NCBI RefSeq assembly: GCF_002090055.1
Contig: NZ_BBRH01000012.1
Location: 62,001 to 126,000 of the forward strand
DNA from: Demequina sp. NBRC 110051
GTDB lineage: Bacteria; Actinomycetota; Actinomycetes; Actinomycetales; Demequinaceae
Length of the DNA: 64,000 nt
Reading direction: 5' to 3'
This document shows, in pieces, positions 25,121 to 34,337 of this stretch (positions are counted from its first letter, which is position 1; every line of letters starts with the position of its first letter). Made by a program: the position numbers and the translations under genes. The notes beneath the pieces were generated by a model that did no database searches, was not told the origin of the DNA, and was given only the letters and a program-made list of their open reading frames with translations.

Positions 25121-27292
25121 GTGGCTGATCGCAACATCGACGCGGTGGTGCTCAAGGAGATCGCGGGAGGCACGCATCACGAGCCCCATGCGGTGCTGGG
25201 GCCGCACGTGCACGATGCGGGCGTGTCGATCCGTGTGCTGCGCCCGCTGGCACGCTCGGTCAGCATCGAGACGCTCGACGGGACGTTCGAAGCCATCCAC
25301 GAGGCCGACGGCGTGTGGCGCACCGAGGTGCCCGGCGACGAGGCACCCGACTACCGCGTGCACGTCACCTACGAGGACACCACCCTCACGCAGGACGACC
25401 CCTACCGATTCCTGCCCATGCTCGGCGAGCTGGACCTGCACCTCATTCGTGAGGGGCGCCACGAGCGCCTGTGGGACGTCCTGGGCGCCAACGTGCGCCG
25501 CTTCCCGTCCGTCCTAGGCGACGTCGAGGGCGTCTCCTTCGCGGTGTGGGCCCCCAACGCGCGGGCCGTGCGCATCGTGGGCGACTTCAACTACTGGAAC
25601 GGCACCGCTCACGCCATGCGGTCGCTGGGCTCGTCCGGCGTGTGGGAACTGTTCATCCCCGGCATCGGCGCGGGCACCGCCTACAAGTTCGAGATTCTGG
25701 GTAAGGACGGCACCTGGCGCCAGAAGGCCGACCCCATGGCCCGCGCCACCGAGGTGCCGCCGCAGACCGCGTCCATCGTCGCCGAGTCCTCGTACACGTG
25801 GAGCGACGACGACTGGCTGACGCGCCGCGCTCAGTCCGAGGCCCACCGCGCGCCCATGAGCGTGTACGAGGTGCACCTGGGCTCGTGGCGCCAGGGCCTG
25901 GGCTACCGCGAGCTCGCCGACCAGCTGGTCGAGTACGTGACGCGGCTGGGCTTCACCCACGTCGAGCTGATGCCCGTCATGGAGCACCCCTTCGGCGGCT
26001 CGTGGGGCTACCAGGTGACGTCGTACTACGCGCCCACCTCCCGCTTTGGTTCCCCCGACGAGCTGCGCCACCTCATCGACACGCTCCACCGCGCGGGAGT
26101 GGGCGTCATCCTCGACTGGGTGCCCGGCCACTTCCCGAAGGACGAGTGGGCGCTGGGCCGCTTTGACGGCACGCCGCTGTACGAGCACCCCGATCCGCTT
26201 CGCGGCGAGCAGCCCGACTGGGGCACGTTCGTGTTCGACTTCGGCCGCCCCGAGGTGCGCAACTTCCTCGTCGCCAACGCCGTGTACTGGCTCCAGGAGT
26301 TCCACGCCGACGGCCTGCGTGTGGACGCCGTGGCGTCGATGCTCTATCTGGACTACTCGCGTCGTGCGGGTCAGTGGCGTCCCAACATCCATGGCGGGCG
26401 CGAGAACCTCGACGCGATCGCGTTCCTCCAGGAGGCCAACGCGACGGCCTACCGGACGAGCCCGGGCATCGTGATGATCGCCGAGGAGTCCACCGCGTGG
26501 CCGGGCGTCACCGCCCCCACCAACGGCGGCGGCCTGGGCTTTGGCCTCAAGTGGAACATGGGGTGGATGAACGACACCCTGCGCTACCTCAAGGAAGAGC
26601 CTTTCAACCGGCACTACCACCACCACACCGTGACGTTCTCGCTCATGTACGCGTTCTCGGAGCAGTTCATGCTGCCCATCAGCCATGACGAGGTGGTCCA
26701 CGGCAAGGGCTCGCTCGTGCAGCGCATGCCCGGCGACCACTGGCAGAAGCTCGCGGGCGTGCGCGCCCTGCTCGCCTACCAGTGGGCCCACCCCGGCAAG
26801 CAGCTCATCTTCATGGGCTCGGAGATTGGCCAGGAGTCCGAGTGGTCCGAGGGCCGGTCGCTGGACTGGTGGCACCTCGACGACCCGCTGCACCAGGGCG
26901 TCCAGGACCTCGTACGCGACCTCAATGCGTTGTACCGCGCCACGCCCGCCCTGTGGGAGCGCGACACCGATCCGCAGGGCTTCACCTGGATCGATGCCGA
27001 CGATGCCGACCGCAACACGCTGTCGTTCCTGCGCTGGGACTCCCGCGGCGAGCCCGTGGCCGTCGTCATCAACTTCTCGGGCAGCGCCCACGAGGGCTAT
27101 CGCCTGGGGCTGCCCGCGGGGGGCACCTGGGATGAGGTGCTCAACACCGACTCCGAGCTGTACGGCGGCTCCGGCGTGGGCAACCTTGGCCGGGTTGAGG
27201 CCGAGGCGATCGCGGCGGGGTCGCAGGACCACAGCGCGATCGTCCGCCTGCCTGCCTTCGGCGCCGTGTTCCTGCGCCCGCACCGGGACTGA
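25121..27292 (+). CDS. glgB: 1,4-alpha-glucan branching enzyme
   Basis: 723 residues, GTG start at 25121 with GGAAGG before it. An extra N-terminal beta-domain (about 1-110) and a CBM48 domain ([24 protein letters not shown]) precede the GH13_9 barrel. Asp402 in [17 protein letters not shown] is the nucleophile and Glu455 in IAEESTAWP the acid/base; [11 protein letters not shown] is the third motif. It makes alpha-1,6 branches in glucan extended by GlgE. The two genes are adjacent and in the same direction, so they are very probably one transcript. The end lies 24 bp from the convergent thioredoxin-like gene with no obvious hairpin. Confidence 0.96.
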   Translation: MADRNIDAVVLKEIAGGTHHEPHAVLGPHVHDAGVSIRVLRPLARSVSIETLDGTFEAIHEADGVWRTEVPGDEAPDYRVHVTYEDTTLTQDDPYRFLPMLGELDLHLIREGRHERLWDVLGANVRRFPSVLGDVEGVSFAVWAPNARAVRIVGDFNYWNGTAHAMRSLGSSGVWELFIPGIGAGTAYKFEILGKDGTWRQKADPMARATEVPPQTASIVAESSYTWSDDDWLTRRAQSEAHRAPMSVYEVHLGSWRQGLGYRELADQLVEYVTRLGFTHVELMPVMEHPFGGSWGYQVTSYYAPTSRFGSPDELRHLIDTLHRAGVGVILDWVPGHFPKDEWALGRFDGTPLYEHPDPLRGEQPDWGTFVFDFGRPEVRNFLVANAVYWLQEFHADGLRVDAVASMLYLDYSRRAGQWRPNIHGGRENLDAIAFLQEANATAYRTSPGIVMIAEESTAWPGVTAPTNGGGLGFGLKWNMGWMNDTLRYLKEEPFNRHYHHHTVTFSLMYAFSEQFMLPISHDEVVHGKGSLVQRMPGDHWQKLAGVRALLAYQWAHPGKQLIFMGSEIGQESEWSEGRSLDWWHLDDPLHQGVQDLVRDLNALYRATPALWERDTDPQGFTWIDADDADRNTLSFLRWDSRGEPVAVVINFSGSAHEGYRLGLPAGGTWDEVLNTDSELYGGSGVGNLGRVEAEAIAAGSQDHSAIVRLPAFGAVFLRPHRD

Positions 27293-27316
27293 CCCGGCGC
27301 GGGGCAGGGGCTCCGT

Positions 27317-28246
27317 CTAGAAGAGCGCCGCCGACAGCGCTCGGCGCGCCTCGCCCACGCGGGGGTCGGTGGGGCCCACCACATCGAACAGCTCGATGAG
27401 GCGCAGGCGCACCTTTTCGCGCTCGTCCCCTGCGGAGCCGCGCACGGCGTCGAGGAGGCGGCGGAACGCGTCCTCGACCTGTCCGCCCATGACGTCCATG
27501 TCCGCGACGGCCATCTGCGCGTCGACGTCCGCGGGGGCATCGGCTGCGGCCTTGCGTACCGCGGCAAGATCCGCCGTGCGCGTACGGTGCATGAGCGCGA
27601 CCTGGGCGCGCCCGGCCTTCGCCTCGTGGTCCTTGGGGTTCTCGCGCAGCGCCTGGTCGTAGGCCGCGATCGCCGCCTCGAAGTCCTCGCGCTCGATCGC
27701 GTCGTAGGCCTCCTGGTGCAGCGGGGGCAGCGGCTCGGGCTCGGGCTCCGCGGTGGGCGCGGTGGCACCGATGGTGCCGGTCACGCCATGCTGCGCAGCC
27801 ACCTGGAGCACTTGGTCGAGCACGTCCTTGATCTGCGCATCCTCGGCGTTGCCCTGGAACAGGGGCGCGGGACGGCCAGCGATGAGCGCGACAACGGTGG
27901 GCACCGCGGTGATCTGCAGCGCCTGGGCGATGCCTCCCTGAATGTCGATGTCGCATCGGCCCACCACAAAGCGGCCCTGGTACGAGCCTGCGACGGTGCG
28001 CACCCGCTCGACCAGCTCGCGAGACGCGGGCGACGCCGACGACAGGAACACGATGACGACCGGCACCTCGGTGGACTGCTGCGCGAGGTCGTTGAGGTTG
28101 GCCTCGGTGACGTCCACCGGTGCGGGCAGCGCGGCAGCACCGCCGCCGGAGGCCCCCGCACTCTCTGCGGGCGCGGCGGGGGCGGGCTGAGCGAACTGGG
28201 ACAGGTCGGGGGCGCCGCGCAGCGGCACCTCGGGGTTCTGAGTCAT
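27317..28246 (-). CDS. CnoX/YbbN-like thioredoxin-fold protein with TPR tail, cysteine-free
   Basis: 309 residues from ATG 28246 (AGGAAG upstream; a GTG one codon earlier is possible). After a Pro/Ala-rich leader of about 45 residues comes a thioredoxin fold, about 55-160, with cis-Pro in AVPTVV. SSASPASREL stands where WCxxC should be, so no redox pair remains. TPR-like helices follow (HQEAYDAIEREDFEAAIAAYDQALRENP). This layout is that of YbbN/CnoX, which in Escherichia coli is a holdase that delivers clients to chaperones. Chaperone function is inferred; redox chemistry is unlikely. Confidence 0.85.
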   Translation of the reverse strand: MTQNPEVPLRGAPDLSQFAQPAPAAPAESAGASGGGAAALPAPVDVTEANLNDLAQQSTEVPVVIVFLSSASPASRELVERVRTVAGSYQGRFVVGRCDIDIQGGIAQALQITAVPTVVALIAGRPAPLFQGNAEDAQIKDVLDQVLQVAAQHGVTGTIGATAPTAEPEPEPLPPLHQEAYDAIEREDFEAAIAAYDQALRENPKDHEAKAGRAQVALMHRTRTADLAAVRKAAADAPADVDAQMAVADMDVMGGQVEDAFRRLLDAVRGSAGDEREKVRLRLIELFDVVGPTDPRVGEARRALSAALF

Positions 28247-28252
28247 CACTTC

Positions 28253-29233
28253 CTAGCTCTCGGAGACCTTGATCAGGTTGTGGTCGGCCGCGACGACCGT
28301 GGGCTGTCCCTCGGCATCGGGCCCGGGAATCGATAGCACGATCATGTCAAGGTAGTGGTGCGTGACCTTGTCGTCGAGTTCGCCGTCCAGCAGGGGCTCA
28401 TCGGCCTCGGAGATCGACACGGTCGCGTCCTCGACCGTGAAGGACGAGGTGATCTCGAGGGGCGCGAACACCAACGCACCGCCGTCGGCCGTGCCCATCA
28501 CGTATGTGTCGTCCGTCACGGACTGGATGGTGTCGACGTACTCGCCGTCCTGCTCCTCGGCCGCATCGGTGAGCGTGTCCCGCGCGGTGAAGAGCTGCTC
28601 GCGGTAGGAGTCGGCACCGAAGGCATCATTCAGCTCGGAGTCCGTCCCCTCACGCAGCAGGCTGAGGTAGTCGTCGAGCACGGACTGCGCCGTGGGGTCG
28701 AGCGACGCGTCCTCGAGGGTCAGCTGCTCGGCCCCCGTGGTGGTGCCCGGCATGGCCGGCACGGTCGCGCCGGGGATCATGTGGGCCCAGCCGCGCAGCT
28801 GGTAGTCCTCGTCGATCGAGTCCTGCACCCACAGGTACATCACGGGGGTCTCGTCCTCGGAGGCCTGCTCCGAGACGGTCGCGAGCGTGCGCGGCCATGT
28901 CTCGGCGGCAGAGGAATACACGGCCTGCTGACCGCTGGGCAGGGCCACGGGCGTCTCGTCGTCGCCGTCGGCGCGGGTGTACTGCGCCTCGCGAATGGTG
29001 ACGGCGTCGCCGCCCACACGATCGGTCAGCAGGTCGGCGTCCTTGTCCGCGTCGGCGGCGGCAAGCTCGTCCATCGTGGCGTCGATGATCGCGGTCGACT
29101 GCGGGTCCAGCAGCGCGGCGGTCTCGGCCATGGGGGGCGCGGACATCACGGGCGCAGGCACGTCCGCGACACAGCCGGTCAGGATGAGCCCAGACGCCGT
29201 CGCCACGGCGCCGGCGGTGATCACGCGGTTCAT
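28253..29233 (-). CDS. Putative lipoprotein of unknown function
   Basis: 326 residues from ATG 29233, overlapping the upstream gene stop by 4 bases. The first 20 residues form a lipoprotein signal with lipobox ILTGC. The mature part is acidic, with Thr/Asp/Glu-rich segments and no recognised domain. It looks like an extracytoplasmic globular protein with beta-structure and repeated DDxxx turns. Tight coupling with the following two-helix membrane protein suggests the products work together at the cell surface. The stop is 6 bp from the CnoX-like start. I cannot assign a function. Confidence 0.8.
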   Translation of the reverse strand: MNRVITAGAVATASGLILTGCVADVPAPVMSAPPMAETAALLDPQSTAIIDATMDELAAADADKDADLLTDRVGGDAVTIREAQYTRADGDDETPVALPSGQQAVYSSAAETWPRTLATVSEQASEDETPVMYLWVQDSIDEDYQLRGWAHMIPGATVPAMPGTTTGAEQLTLEDASLDPTAQSVLDDYLSLLREGTDSELNDAFGADSYREQLFTARDTLTDAAEEQDGEYVDTIQSVTDDTYVMGTADGGALVFAPLEITSSFTVEDATVSISEADEPLLDGELDDKVTHHYLDMIVLSIPGPDAEGQPTVVAADHNLIKVSES

Positions 29234-30132
29234 GCGCGGCCCTCCTCGTCGTGGGGGTCGGGGGTGGGGGCGGCCGATGCCGTGGCCGGCTCCTCGTCGA
29301 GGCTCGCCTCGGGAAGGTGCTCGCCTGCGGCGCGGCGGGCTCGGCGCGAGCCCGGGCGGGCGTCGTCCTCGTCCTCGCCGGTGCGCTGGCGACGAGCGAT
29401 CCACTCCTCGTACTTCGCCTGCAGCGGGCGCAGGTCGACGAAACGCAGAATCAGCGCGATGACGCCCACGGCAGTGAGGACGATGCCCCACCAGATCAGC
29501 GGAGTGATCCAGCCGTCGTTGACCTCGCGCACAAAACCCACGTCGGTGCTCGCGAGCGCCTCACCGCTACGGTCCATGACCACGAGGACCTCGCCGGCGG
29601 GAACGTCGGACGCAAGGATCTCGAGACGGTCGGTGCCCTCCCACTGCTCACGCCAGTGGTCGGACGACGTGTCGGTGAGGAGGTCGACCTCAGGCTCGGC
29701 GCTGGGTGAGGCCGATGCCGACGGGCTCGCCTCTGCCGAGGCTTCCTCGGACGGCTCGTCCGAGGGCTCTTCGGAGGCCGATGCCGACGGCGACGGGCTC
29801 GCGCTCGCGGCCGTTTGGGGTTCGTAGGCCTCGGTCGCCAGCACCTCCCACTCGGGCAGGCCCGTCACCTCGGTCGCCTCGTGCTCCGCAAGCCACGCGT
29901 CGGCGTCGGCGGGGCGGGCGGTCACGGCGACAAGGTCACCCTCGCCCTCGATGCCCATGGTGCTATCGGCGGCAAAGGCGATCATCTCGGGCTCATACAC
30001 CAGCACGGAGGTGCTGAGCGTCGCCTCGGCGATGACATCGCGCGGCGGCCGCTGCGCATCGGCGATCAGACCCGCTGCTAACAGCAGCACTCCGATCACG
30101 CCCGCGATCAGCGCGGTCGTCCTCACAGTCAC
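29230..30132 (-). CDS. Two-helix membrane protein with Ser/Pro/Glu-rich extracellular linker
   Basis: 300 residues, GTG start at 30132 with an excellent AAGGAGG site. One helix near the N-terminus (TALIAGVIGVLLLAAGLIAD) and one at about 210-232 (WITPLIWWGIVLTAVGVIALIL) place about 185 residues outside, including a low-complexity run of Ser-Ala-Ser-Glu/Pro repeats. A basic then acidic cytoplasmic tail ends in PATASAAP, encoded by an exact copy of the iterated 14-mer. No known domain is recognised. Coupled by ATGA to the lipoprotein gene and divergent from the Scy-like gene across a 141-bp region. Confidence 0.8.
   Translation of the reverse strand: MTVRTTALIAGVIGVLLLAAGLIADAQRPPRDVIAEATLSTSVLVYEPEMIAFAADSTMGIEGEGDLVAVTARPADADAWLAEHEATEVTGLPEWEVLATEAYEPQTAASASPSPSASASEEPSDEPSEEASAEASPSASASPSAEPEVDLLTDTSSDHWREQWEGTDRLEILASDVPAGEVLVVMDRSGEALASTDVGFVREVNDGWITPLIWWGIVLTAVGVIALILRFVDLRPLQAKYEEWIARRQRTGEDEDDARPGSRRARRAAGEHLPEASLDEEPATASAAPTPDPHDEEGRA
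29272..29285 (+). repeat. Exact copy of iterated word GGCCGATGCCGTGG
   Basis: In the C-terminal tail of the two-helix membrane protein, read in the opposite sense as Ala-Thr-Ala-Ser-Ala. The surrounding 19 bases GGGCGGCCGATGCCGTGGC recur in the wecA-like gene (46237-46250 region). Confidence 0.8.
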
Positions 30133-30273
30133 GTTGGTCCTCCTTCTTTCCCGTCCACTCTAGGAGACAGAGGGTCCAACGTCCCAGTTCGCGGCTTTGT
30201 GCCTCACGCCGCGCCCATTACCCTGGAGCGGACTGCGCACGCCATCCACGACGGCCGCGCCCAAGGAGTGACA

Positions 30274-33138
30274 ATGCCAGAGGACAACCTTCCGTTCCCC
30301 GTTGCCATGCGTGGCTACGACCGCGAGGCCGTCGCCGCCCATGTGGCGCGACTCGAGGATGCGGTCAAGGAGGCGCGCGAGGCCGCCGAGCAGGCGCGCC
30401 AGGACGCGGACGCGACCCGGTCGTCGCTCGACGAGGCCCAGAAGAGCCTGCGCGAGTCCGAGCAGCCCACCTACAAGGGCCTCGGTGCTCGCGTGGAGCA
30501 GCTGCTGCGCTCAGCCGAGGAACAGTCCTCCGACGTGGTGGCGCGCGCCAACACGCACGCCCAGGACACCGTGGCTCGCGCCCAGGTGTCCGCACAGCAG
30601 CTGCGCGCGCGTGCCGACAACGAGGTCGCCGAGATTCTCGCGCAGAGCCGTCGCGAGGCCGAGGAGATCCGCGCCGCCTCCGAGCACGAGGCCACCGGGG
30701 TCAAGGAGGCCGCGCAGCGCGCCGCCGCCGAGACGGTCGAGAAGGCTCGCCGCGACGCCGAGCGCGTGAAGGCCGGCATCGACGCCGAGGTCGCCGAGCT
30801 CAAGGCCGGCGCCGACCGCGAGGCGCACGCGCTGCGCGCGACGGCCGAGCGCGAAGCCACCGAGATCCGTGTCGCCGCCCAGCGCGAGGCCGACGAACTC
30901 CTGGAGTCCGCGCGCTCCGAGGCCGAGGAGGCCATCGCCAACGCGACGGCCGAGGCGGACCGTGTGCTCGCCGAGGCCGAGCAGGAACTCGCCGACGCGC
31001 GCGCCGAGGCCAAGCGTCTCGAGGGCGAGGCCCGCGACGCGAAGGCGGCGGCCGATGCCGAGGCGTCCGACATCCGTGCGACCGCCGAGGCCGACGCCGC
31101 CAACCTTCGCAACGAGGCCCACTCGTTCCTCACGCAGGCGAACCGGGAGGCCGAGGCGACCCGTGCATCGGCCGATACCGATGCCAGGGACCTGCGCGCG
31201 ACCGTTGCCGCCGAGGTCGCGTCGCTGCGCGCCGACACGGATGAGTACGACGAGGCCATGCGCGCCGACGCCGAGCTGTACGCGACCGGCACGCGCGACG
31301 AGGCCGACGCCTACAGCCGTGCCACTCGCGACGAGGCCGACCAGTACTCCGCCTCGACCCACGCGGACGCCGATGCCTACGACTCCGCGACGCGTGAGAG
31401 CGCCGAGGGCGACGCCGCCCAGGTGCGCGCCGACGCGCAGGCGCACCTGGACGAGGTGACCGCGGCCGCGGCCGCGCACCGTGCCGAGGTCGAGGCGGGT
31501 GCCGACGAGTACGACCGCGCCACGCGCACCGCGGCGGATGACTACGCCGCGACCACCAGGGCCGAGGCGGACGAGGACGCACGCGACGTGCGCGAGGCCG
31601 CCGATGCCTACGACGAGGCGACGCGAGCCGACGCCGAGGCACACCTCGAGACCGTCCGCTCGGAGGCCGACGAGTACCGCAACGTCACCCGCGCCGAGGC
31701 GGACGACTACCGCACGGTCACCACCGCCGATGCTGACAGCTACGCGCTCGAGACCCGCACCAATGCCGACGCCTACTCCGACGCCACGCGCGCCGACGCC
31801 GACGCGTACCGCGAGGCGACACAGTCCGAAGCGGACGCCTACCGCGAGGCTACCCAGTCCGACGCCGACCGCTACGGCCGGCGCACGCGTGCCGAGGCTG
31901 ACACGTACTCCGAGGACACGCGCGCAGCCGCGGACGAGTACGACGCCGCCACGCGCGCCGACGCAGACGACTACCGGACGGCCACGACCGCGGAGGCTGA
32001 CGGCTACCGCGAGCGCGTGCAGGGCGAGGCCGACGCCTACTCGGAGACCACGCGCCGCGAGGCCGACGAGTACCGCCACGCGACCCACGGTGCCGCCGAC
32101 GCGTACAGCGCCGAGACCCGCGCCGCCGCTGACGACTACAGCAGCCAGACCCGGGCCGAGGCGGACACCTACGACGCGGACACCCGCGGCGCCGCCGACG
32201 AGTACGACGCCGCGACGCGCAAGGGCGCCGAGGACTACGCGGACGCCACCAAGTCCGCTGCGGAAACCGCGAGCCGACAGGTGCGCAAGGACGCCGACCT
32301 GTACGACCAGGCCACGCGCCGGGCCGCCGACGAGTACGACGCCGCCACGCGCACGTCCGCGGACGACGACGCCGCCACGGCTCGCCGGGAGGCCGACGAC
32401 TACGCGGCCACCACACGCACCGACACGGACGCGTACGCCGAGACCACGCGCCGCGAGGCCGACGCGTACGCGCTGTCGACCCGCGAGGGTGCCGACAGGG
32501 ATGCGGCTCGCACCGTGCAGGCGGCGAGCGACGAGGCCGAGGAGCGCCTCACCGCGGCGCAGCAGGAGGCCAAGCACGTCATGGGCATCGCCCAGCGCGA
32601 CGCCGACCAGGCACGCGCCGAGGGCGCCGCGGACGCCGACGCCGCCCGCGAGGAGGCCCGCCGCGCCCGCGAGGACCTGCAAATCGAGATCGCGCAGCGC
32701 CGCGAGGCGGCCGAGAAGGACCTCACCGCGCGTCACGAGGAGGCGAAGGCCGAGACCGCCGCGATGGTCGAGGACGCGCGTGTGCGCGCCGACGAGGCCG
32801 AGGAGCGCCTGTCCAGCGCCCTTGAGCGCGCCGAGGTCACCCGACGCGACGCCGAGGTCCACGCGCAGACCCTGCTCACCAACTCGCGCAACAACGCCGA
32901 CGAGATCGTCTCCGAGGCACGCGAGCACGCCGAGGCGATCATCTCCGAGGCCGTCTCCGACGCCGAGCGCGAGCGCACCATGGCGCAGCGCGAGGTCGAC
33001 GAGCTGAACCGCCAGCGTGAGTCCATCACCGGCTATCTCGACGAGCTGCGCAACCTCCTGGGTGCGGACCCGATCGCGGGCCTGGCCAAGGCATCGGCCC
33101 TGCGCCAGGAGCACGAGGCTGCCGAGGCGGGCAACTAG
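30274..33138 (+). CDS. Scy/DivIVA-like giant hendecad coiled-coil protein
   Basis: 954 residues from ATG 30274, AAGGAG ribosome site. The N-terminal ~30 residues (FPVAMRGYDREAVAAHVARLE) resemble the DivIVA membrane-curvature segment. A short linker follows, and then almost the whole protein is helical with an 11-residue period. Residues ~130-320 are classic hendecads with Leu/Val/Ile. Residues 321-749 are 39 uninterrupted Tyr-bearing units. Residues ~750-935 return to a charged coiled coil (RRDAEVHAQTLLTNSRNNADEIVSEAREHAE), ending in a DivIVA-like ELNRQRESITGYLDELRNLLG. Family knowledge: Scy and FilP of Streptomyces are similar scaffolds for polar growth. Here a polarity or septum scaffold is inferred. 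Confidence 0.85.
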   Translation: MPEDNLPFPVAMRGYDREAVAAHVARLEDAVKEAREAAEQARQDADATRSSLDEAQKSLRESEQPTYKGLGARVEQLLRSAEEQSSDVVARANTHAQDTVARAQVSAQQLRARADNEVAEILAQSRREAEEIRAASEHEATGVKEAAQRAAAETVEKARRDAERVKAGIDAEVAELKAGADREAHALRATAEREATEIRVAAQREADELLESARSEAEEAIANATAEADRVLAEAEQELADARAEAKRLEGEARDAKAAADAEASDIRATAEADAANLRNEAHSFLTQANREAEATRASADTDARDLRATVAAEVASLRADTDEYDEAMRADAELYATGTRDEADAYSRATRDEADQYSASTHADADAYDSATRESAEGDAAQVRADAQAHLDEVTAAAAAHRAEVEAGADEYDRATRTAADDYAATTRAEADEDARDVREAADAYDEATRADAEAHLETVRSEADEYRNVTRAEADDYRTVTTADADSYALETRTNADAYSDATRADADAYREATQSEADAYREATQSDADRYGRRTRAEADTYSEDTRAAADEYDAATRADADDYRTATTAEADGYRERVQGEADAYSETTRREADEYRHATHGAADAYSAETRAAADDYSSQTRAEADTYDADTRGAADEYDAATRKGAEDYADATKSAAETASRQVRKDADLYDQATRRAADEYDAATRTSADDDAATARREADDYAATTRTDTDAYAETTRREADAYALSTREGADRDAARTVQAASDEAEERLTAAQQEAKHVMGIAQRDADQARAEGAADADAAREEARRAREDLQIEIAQRREAAEKDLTARHEEAKAETAAMVEDARVRADEAEERLSSALERAEVTRRDAEVHAQTLLTNSRNNADEIVSEAREHAEAIISEAVSDAERERTMAQREVDELNRQRESITGYLDELRNLLGADPIAGLAKASALRQEHEAAEAGN
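31234..32520 (+). repeat. 39 tandem 33-bp coding units (11-residue hendecads)
   Basis: Reading in steps of 33 bases gives 39 units with no insertion or deletion. The consensus is (E/D/A)AD-x-Y-x-x-x-T-R-x, for example EADAYREATQS. Tyr recurs at position 5 in most units, and Leu is nearly absent. DNA copies are diverged except for units 18-19, which are nearly identical. Confidence 0.95.
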
Positions 33139-33173
33139 GCCGCGCTCGGCTGACTGCTCACGGACTGACGGCG

Positions 33174-33593
33174 ATGGACGGCAACCGCGACGAGGACACG
33201 GCGAGGCGCCTGGCGCAGGCCAACGCCCTCGAGCGCCGTCGGCTCGCCGAGGTCGCGCAGGCGGCCACCTTGGTGCGCCAGTTCGCGGCCGATGCCGCGG
33301 CCGCCGGAATCGTGTCCGAGCGGCTCACGGCGCGCTCGTACGACGGTCGCTCGCGCTACCGCACCGACGTGACGGGCTGGTACCTCCGGCGCGACCATTC
33401 GGTGGGGGTCGGTACGGACGGCGAGTTCTACGTGCTGTCCGTGCCCGCGAGCCTGCGGGGCCGGCTCACGGGTGTGAGCGTGCCGCCGGCCGAGCCGCCG
33501 CTTGAGCTCGGCAAGGGCGGGCGCGACGGCGAGTCGATGCCCATGGCCCAGGCACTCCAGCAACGCCTGGACGCGGGCAACTCCTGGCGCTAA
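33174..33593 (+). CDS. Hypothetical protein downstream of the Scy-like gene
   Basis: 139 residues from ATG 33174, 35 bp after the coiled-coil gene and in the same direction, so probably co-transcribed. The N-terminal ~45 residues are helical and Ala/Arg-rich (ARRLAQANALERRRLAEVAQAATLVRQF). The middle part (YDGRSRYRTDVTGWYLRRDHSVGVGTDGEFYVLSV) looks like a small beta-sheet with aromatic residues. No domain is recognised and there is no signal peptide. Composition matches the genome. It could be an accessory or partner of the coiled-coil protein; this rests on position only. Confidence 0.7.
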   Translation: MDGNRDEDTARRLAQANALERRRLAEVAQAATLVRQFAADAAAAGIVSERLTARSYDGRSRYRTDVTGWYLRRDHSVGVGTDGEFYVLSVPASLRGRLTGVSVPPAEPPLELGKGGRDGESMPMAQALQQRLDAGNSWR

Positions 33594-33596
33594 CCG

Positions 33597-34337
33597 TTAC
33601 TTGAGCAACGGGGCCAATGCCCGCGCCACGGCGGCGGGATCCTCGAAGGCCGCGAGGTGGCCCACGCCGGGGATGACCACGGGCTCGACGCCGAGAGCAT
33701 CGGCCATCGCATCGATCGCCTCGCGCGGCACCACCGCGTCCTTCTCCCCCGCGATCACCACGGACGGGCCGTCAACGGAGCGCAGCACCTCGGTGCGGTC
33801 GGGACGCTCGGCCATGGCTCGCTGGCCCCACGCGATCCCCTCGCCGTGGTGGCGGGCGATGTTGCGGGTCACCCACTCGACGAGCTCCTCGCGCCGGGGG
33901 CCCTCGGTGCCAATCAGCGGCTCGGCCATCGCGGCAGGGTCTTCAGCGCCGTCGCGGTTCTCCACGGCATCGGCCAGCGACCGGCGCTTGGCAGCCGCCT
34001 CCTCGGTGTCCGCCACCGCCTTGGTGGCGATGAGACCCAAGCCGGCCACGGCATCGGGATGCCGTTCGGCGACCGCCATCGCCACGTAGCCGCCCATCGA
34101 GCAGCCGATCCAGTGGGCCTTGTCCTCGCCGGTGGCCTCTCGCATCGCGAGCACGGCGGCATCGGCGATGAGCTCGAGCCCGGGCTCGTCGTCGGGCAGC
34201 GGCATCTCGCCGATGCCGGGCATGTCGAACGTGATCACGTCGCCGCGCACGTCGGAGCCGAGCACCGAAAGGAGCCCCTCCCACTGCGCGCGGTCGACGG
34301 GGAAGGCGTTGAGGAGGACGATGGGCGTTCCGGTCAT
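33597..34337 (-). CDS. Alpha/beta-hydrolase fold enzyme
   Basis: 246 residues from ATG 34337, overlapping the upstream hydrolase stop as ATGA. The fold is evident from LLNAFPVDRAQW near the oxyanion region, Ser80 in the nucleophile elbow GCSMGGYVA, an acidic residue in AGEKDAVVP, and the C-terminal His in PGVGHLAAFE. It resembles 3-oxoadipate enol-lactonase/haloperoxidase-type hydrolases, but no aromatic-degradation genes are near. The substrate is unknown. Convergent with the 139-residue gene, whose stop is 3 bp away. Confidence 0.85.
   Translation of the reverse strand: MTGTPIVLLNAFPVDRAQWEGLLSVLGSDVRGDVITFDMPGIGEMPLPDDEPGLELIADAAVLAMREATGEDKAHWIGCSMGGYVAMAVAERHPDAVAGLGLIATKAVADTEEAAAKRRSLADAVENRDGAEDPAAMAEPLIGTEGPRREELVEWVTRNIARHHGEGIAWGQRAMAERPDRTEVLRSVDGPSVVIAGEKDAVVPREAIDAMADALGVEPVVIPGVGHLAAFEDPAAVARALAPLLK
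33962..33975 (-). repeat. Exact copy of iterated word GGCCGATGCCGTGG
   Basis: In the alpha/beta-hydrolase gene, read as Ala-Asp-Ala-Val. A close variant (CCACGGCATCGGGA) lies about 80 bp to the right. Confidence 0.8.

Noticed and set aside
30511-33114. 867-codon minus-strand frame opposite the coiled-coil gene
   Set aside because: It mirrors the 33-bp repeats and gives Val/Gly/Arg-rich repeats without a fold or start signal. The + strand has an AAGGAG site and a DivIVA-like start.
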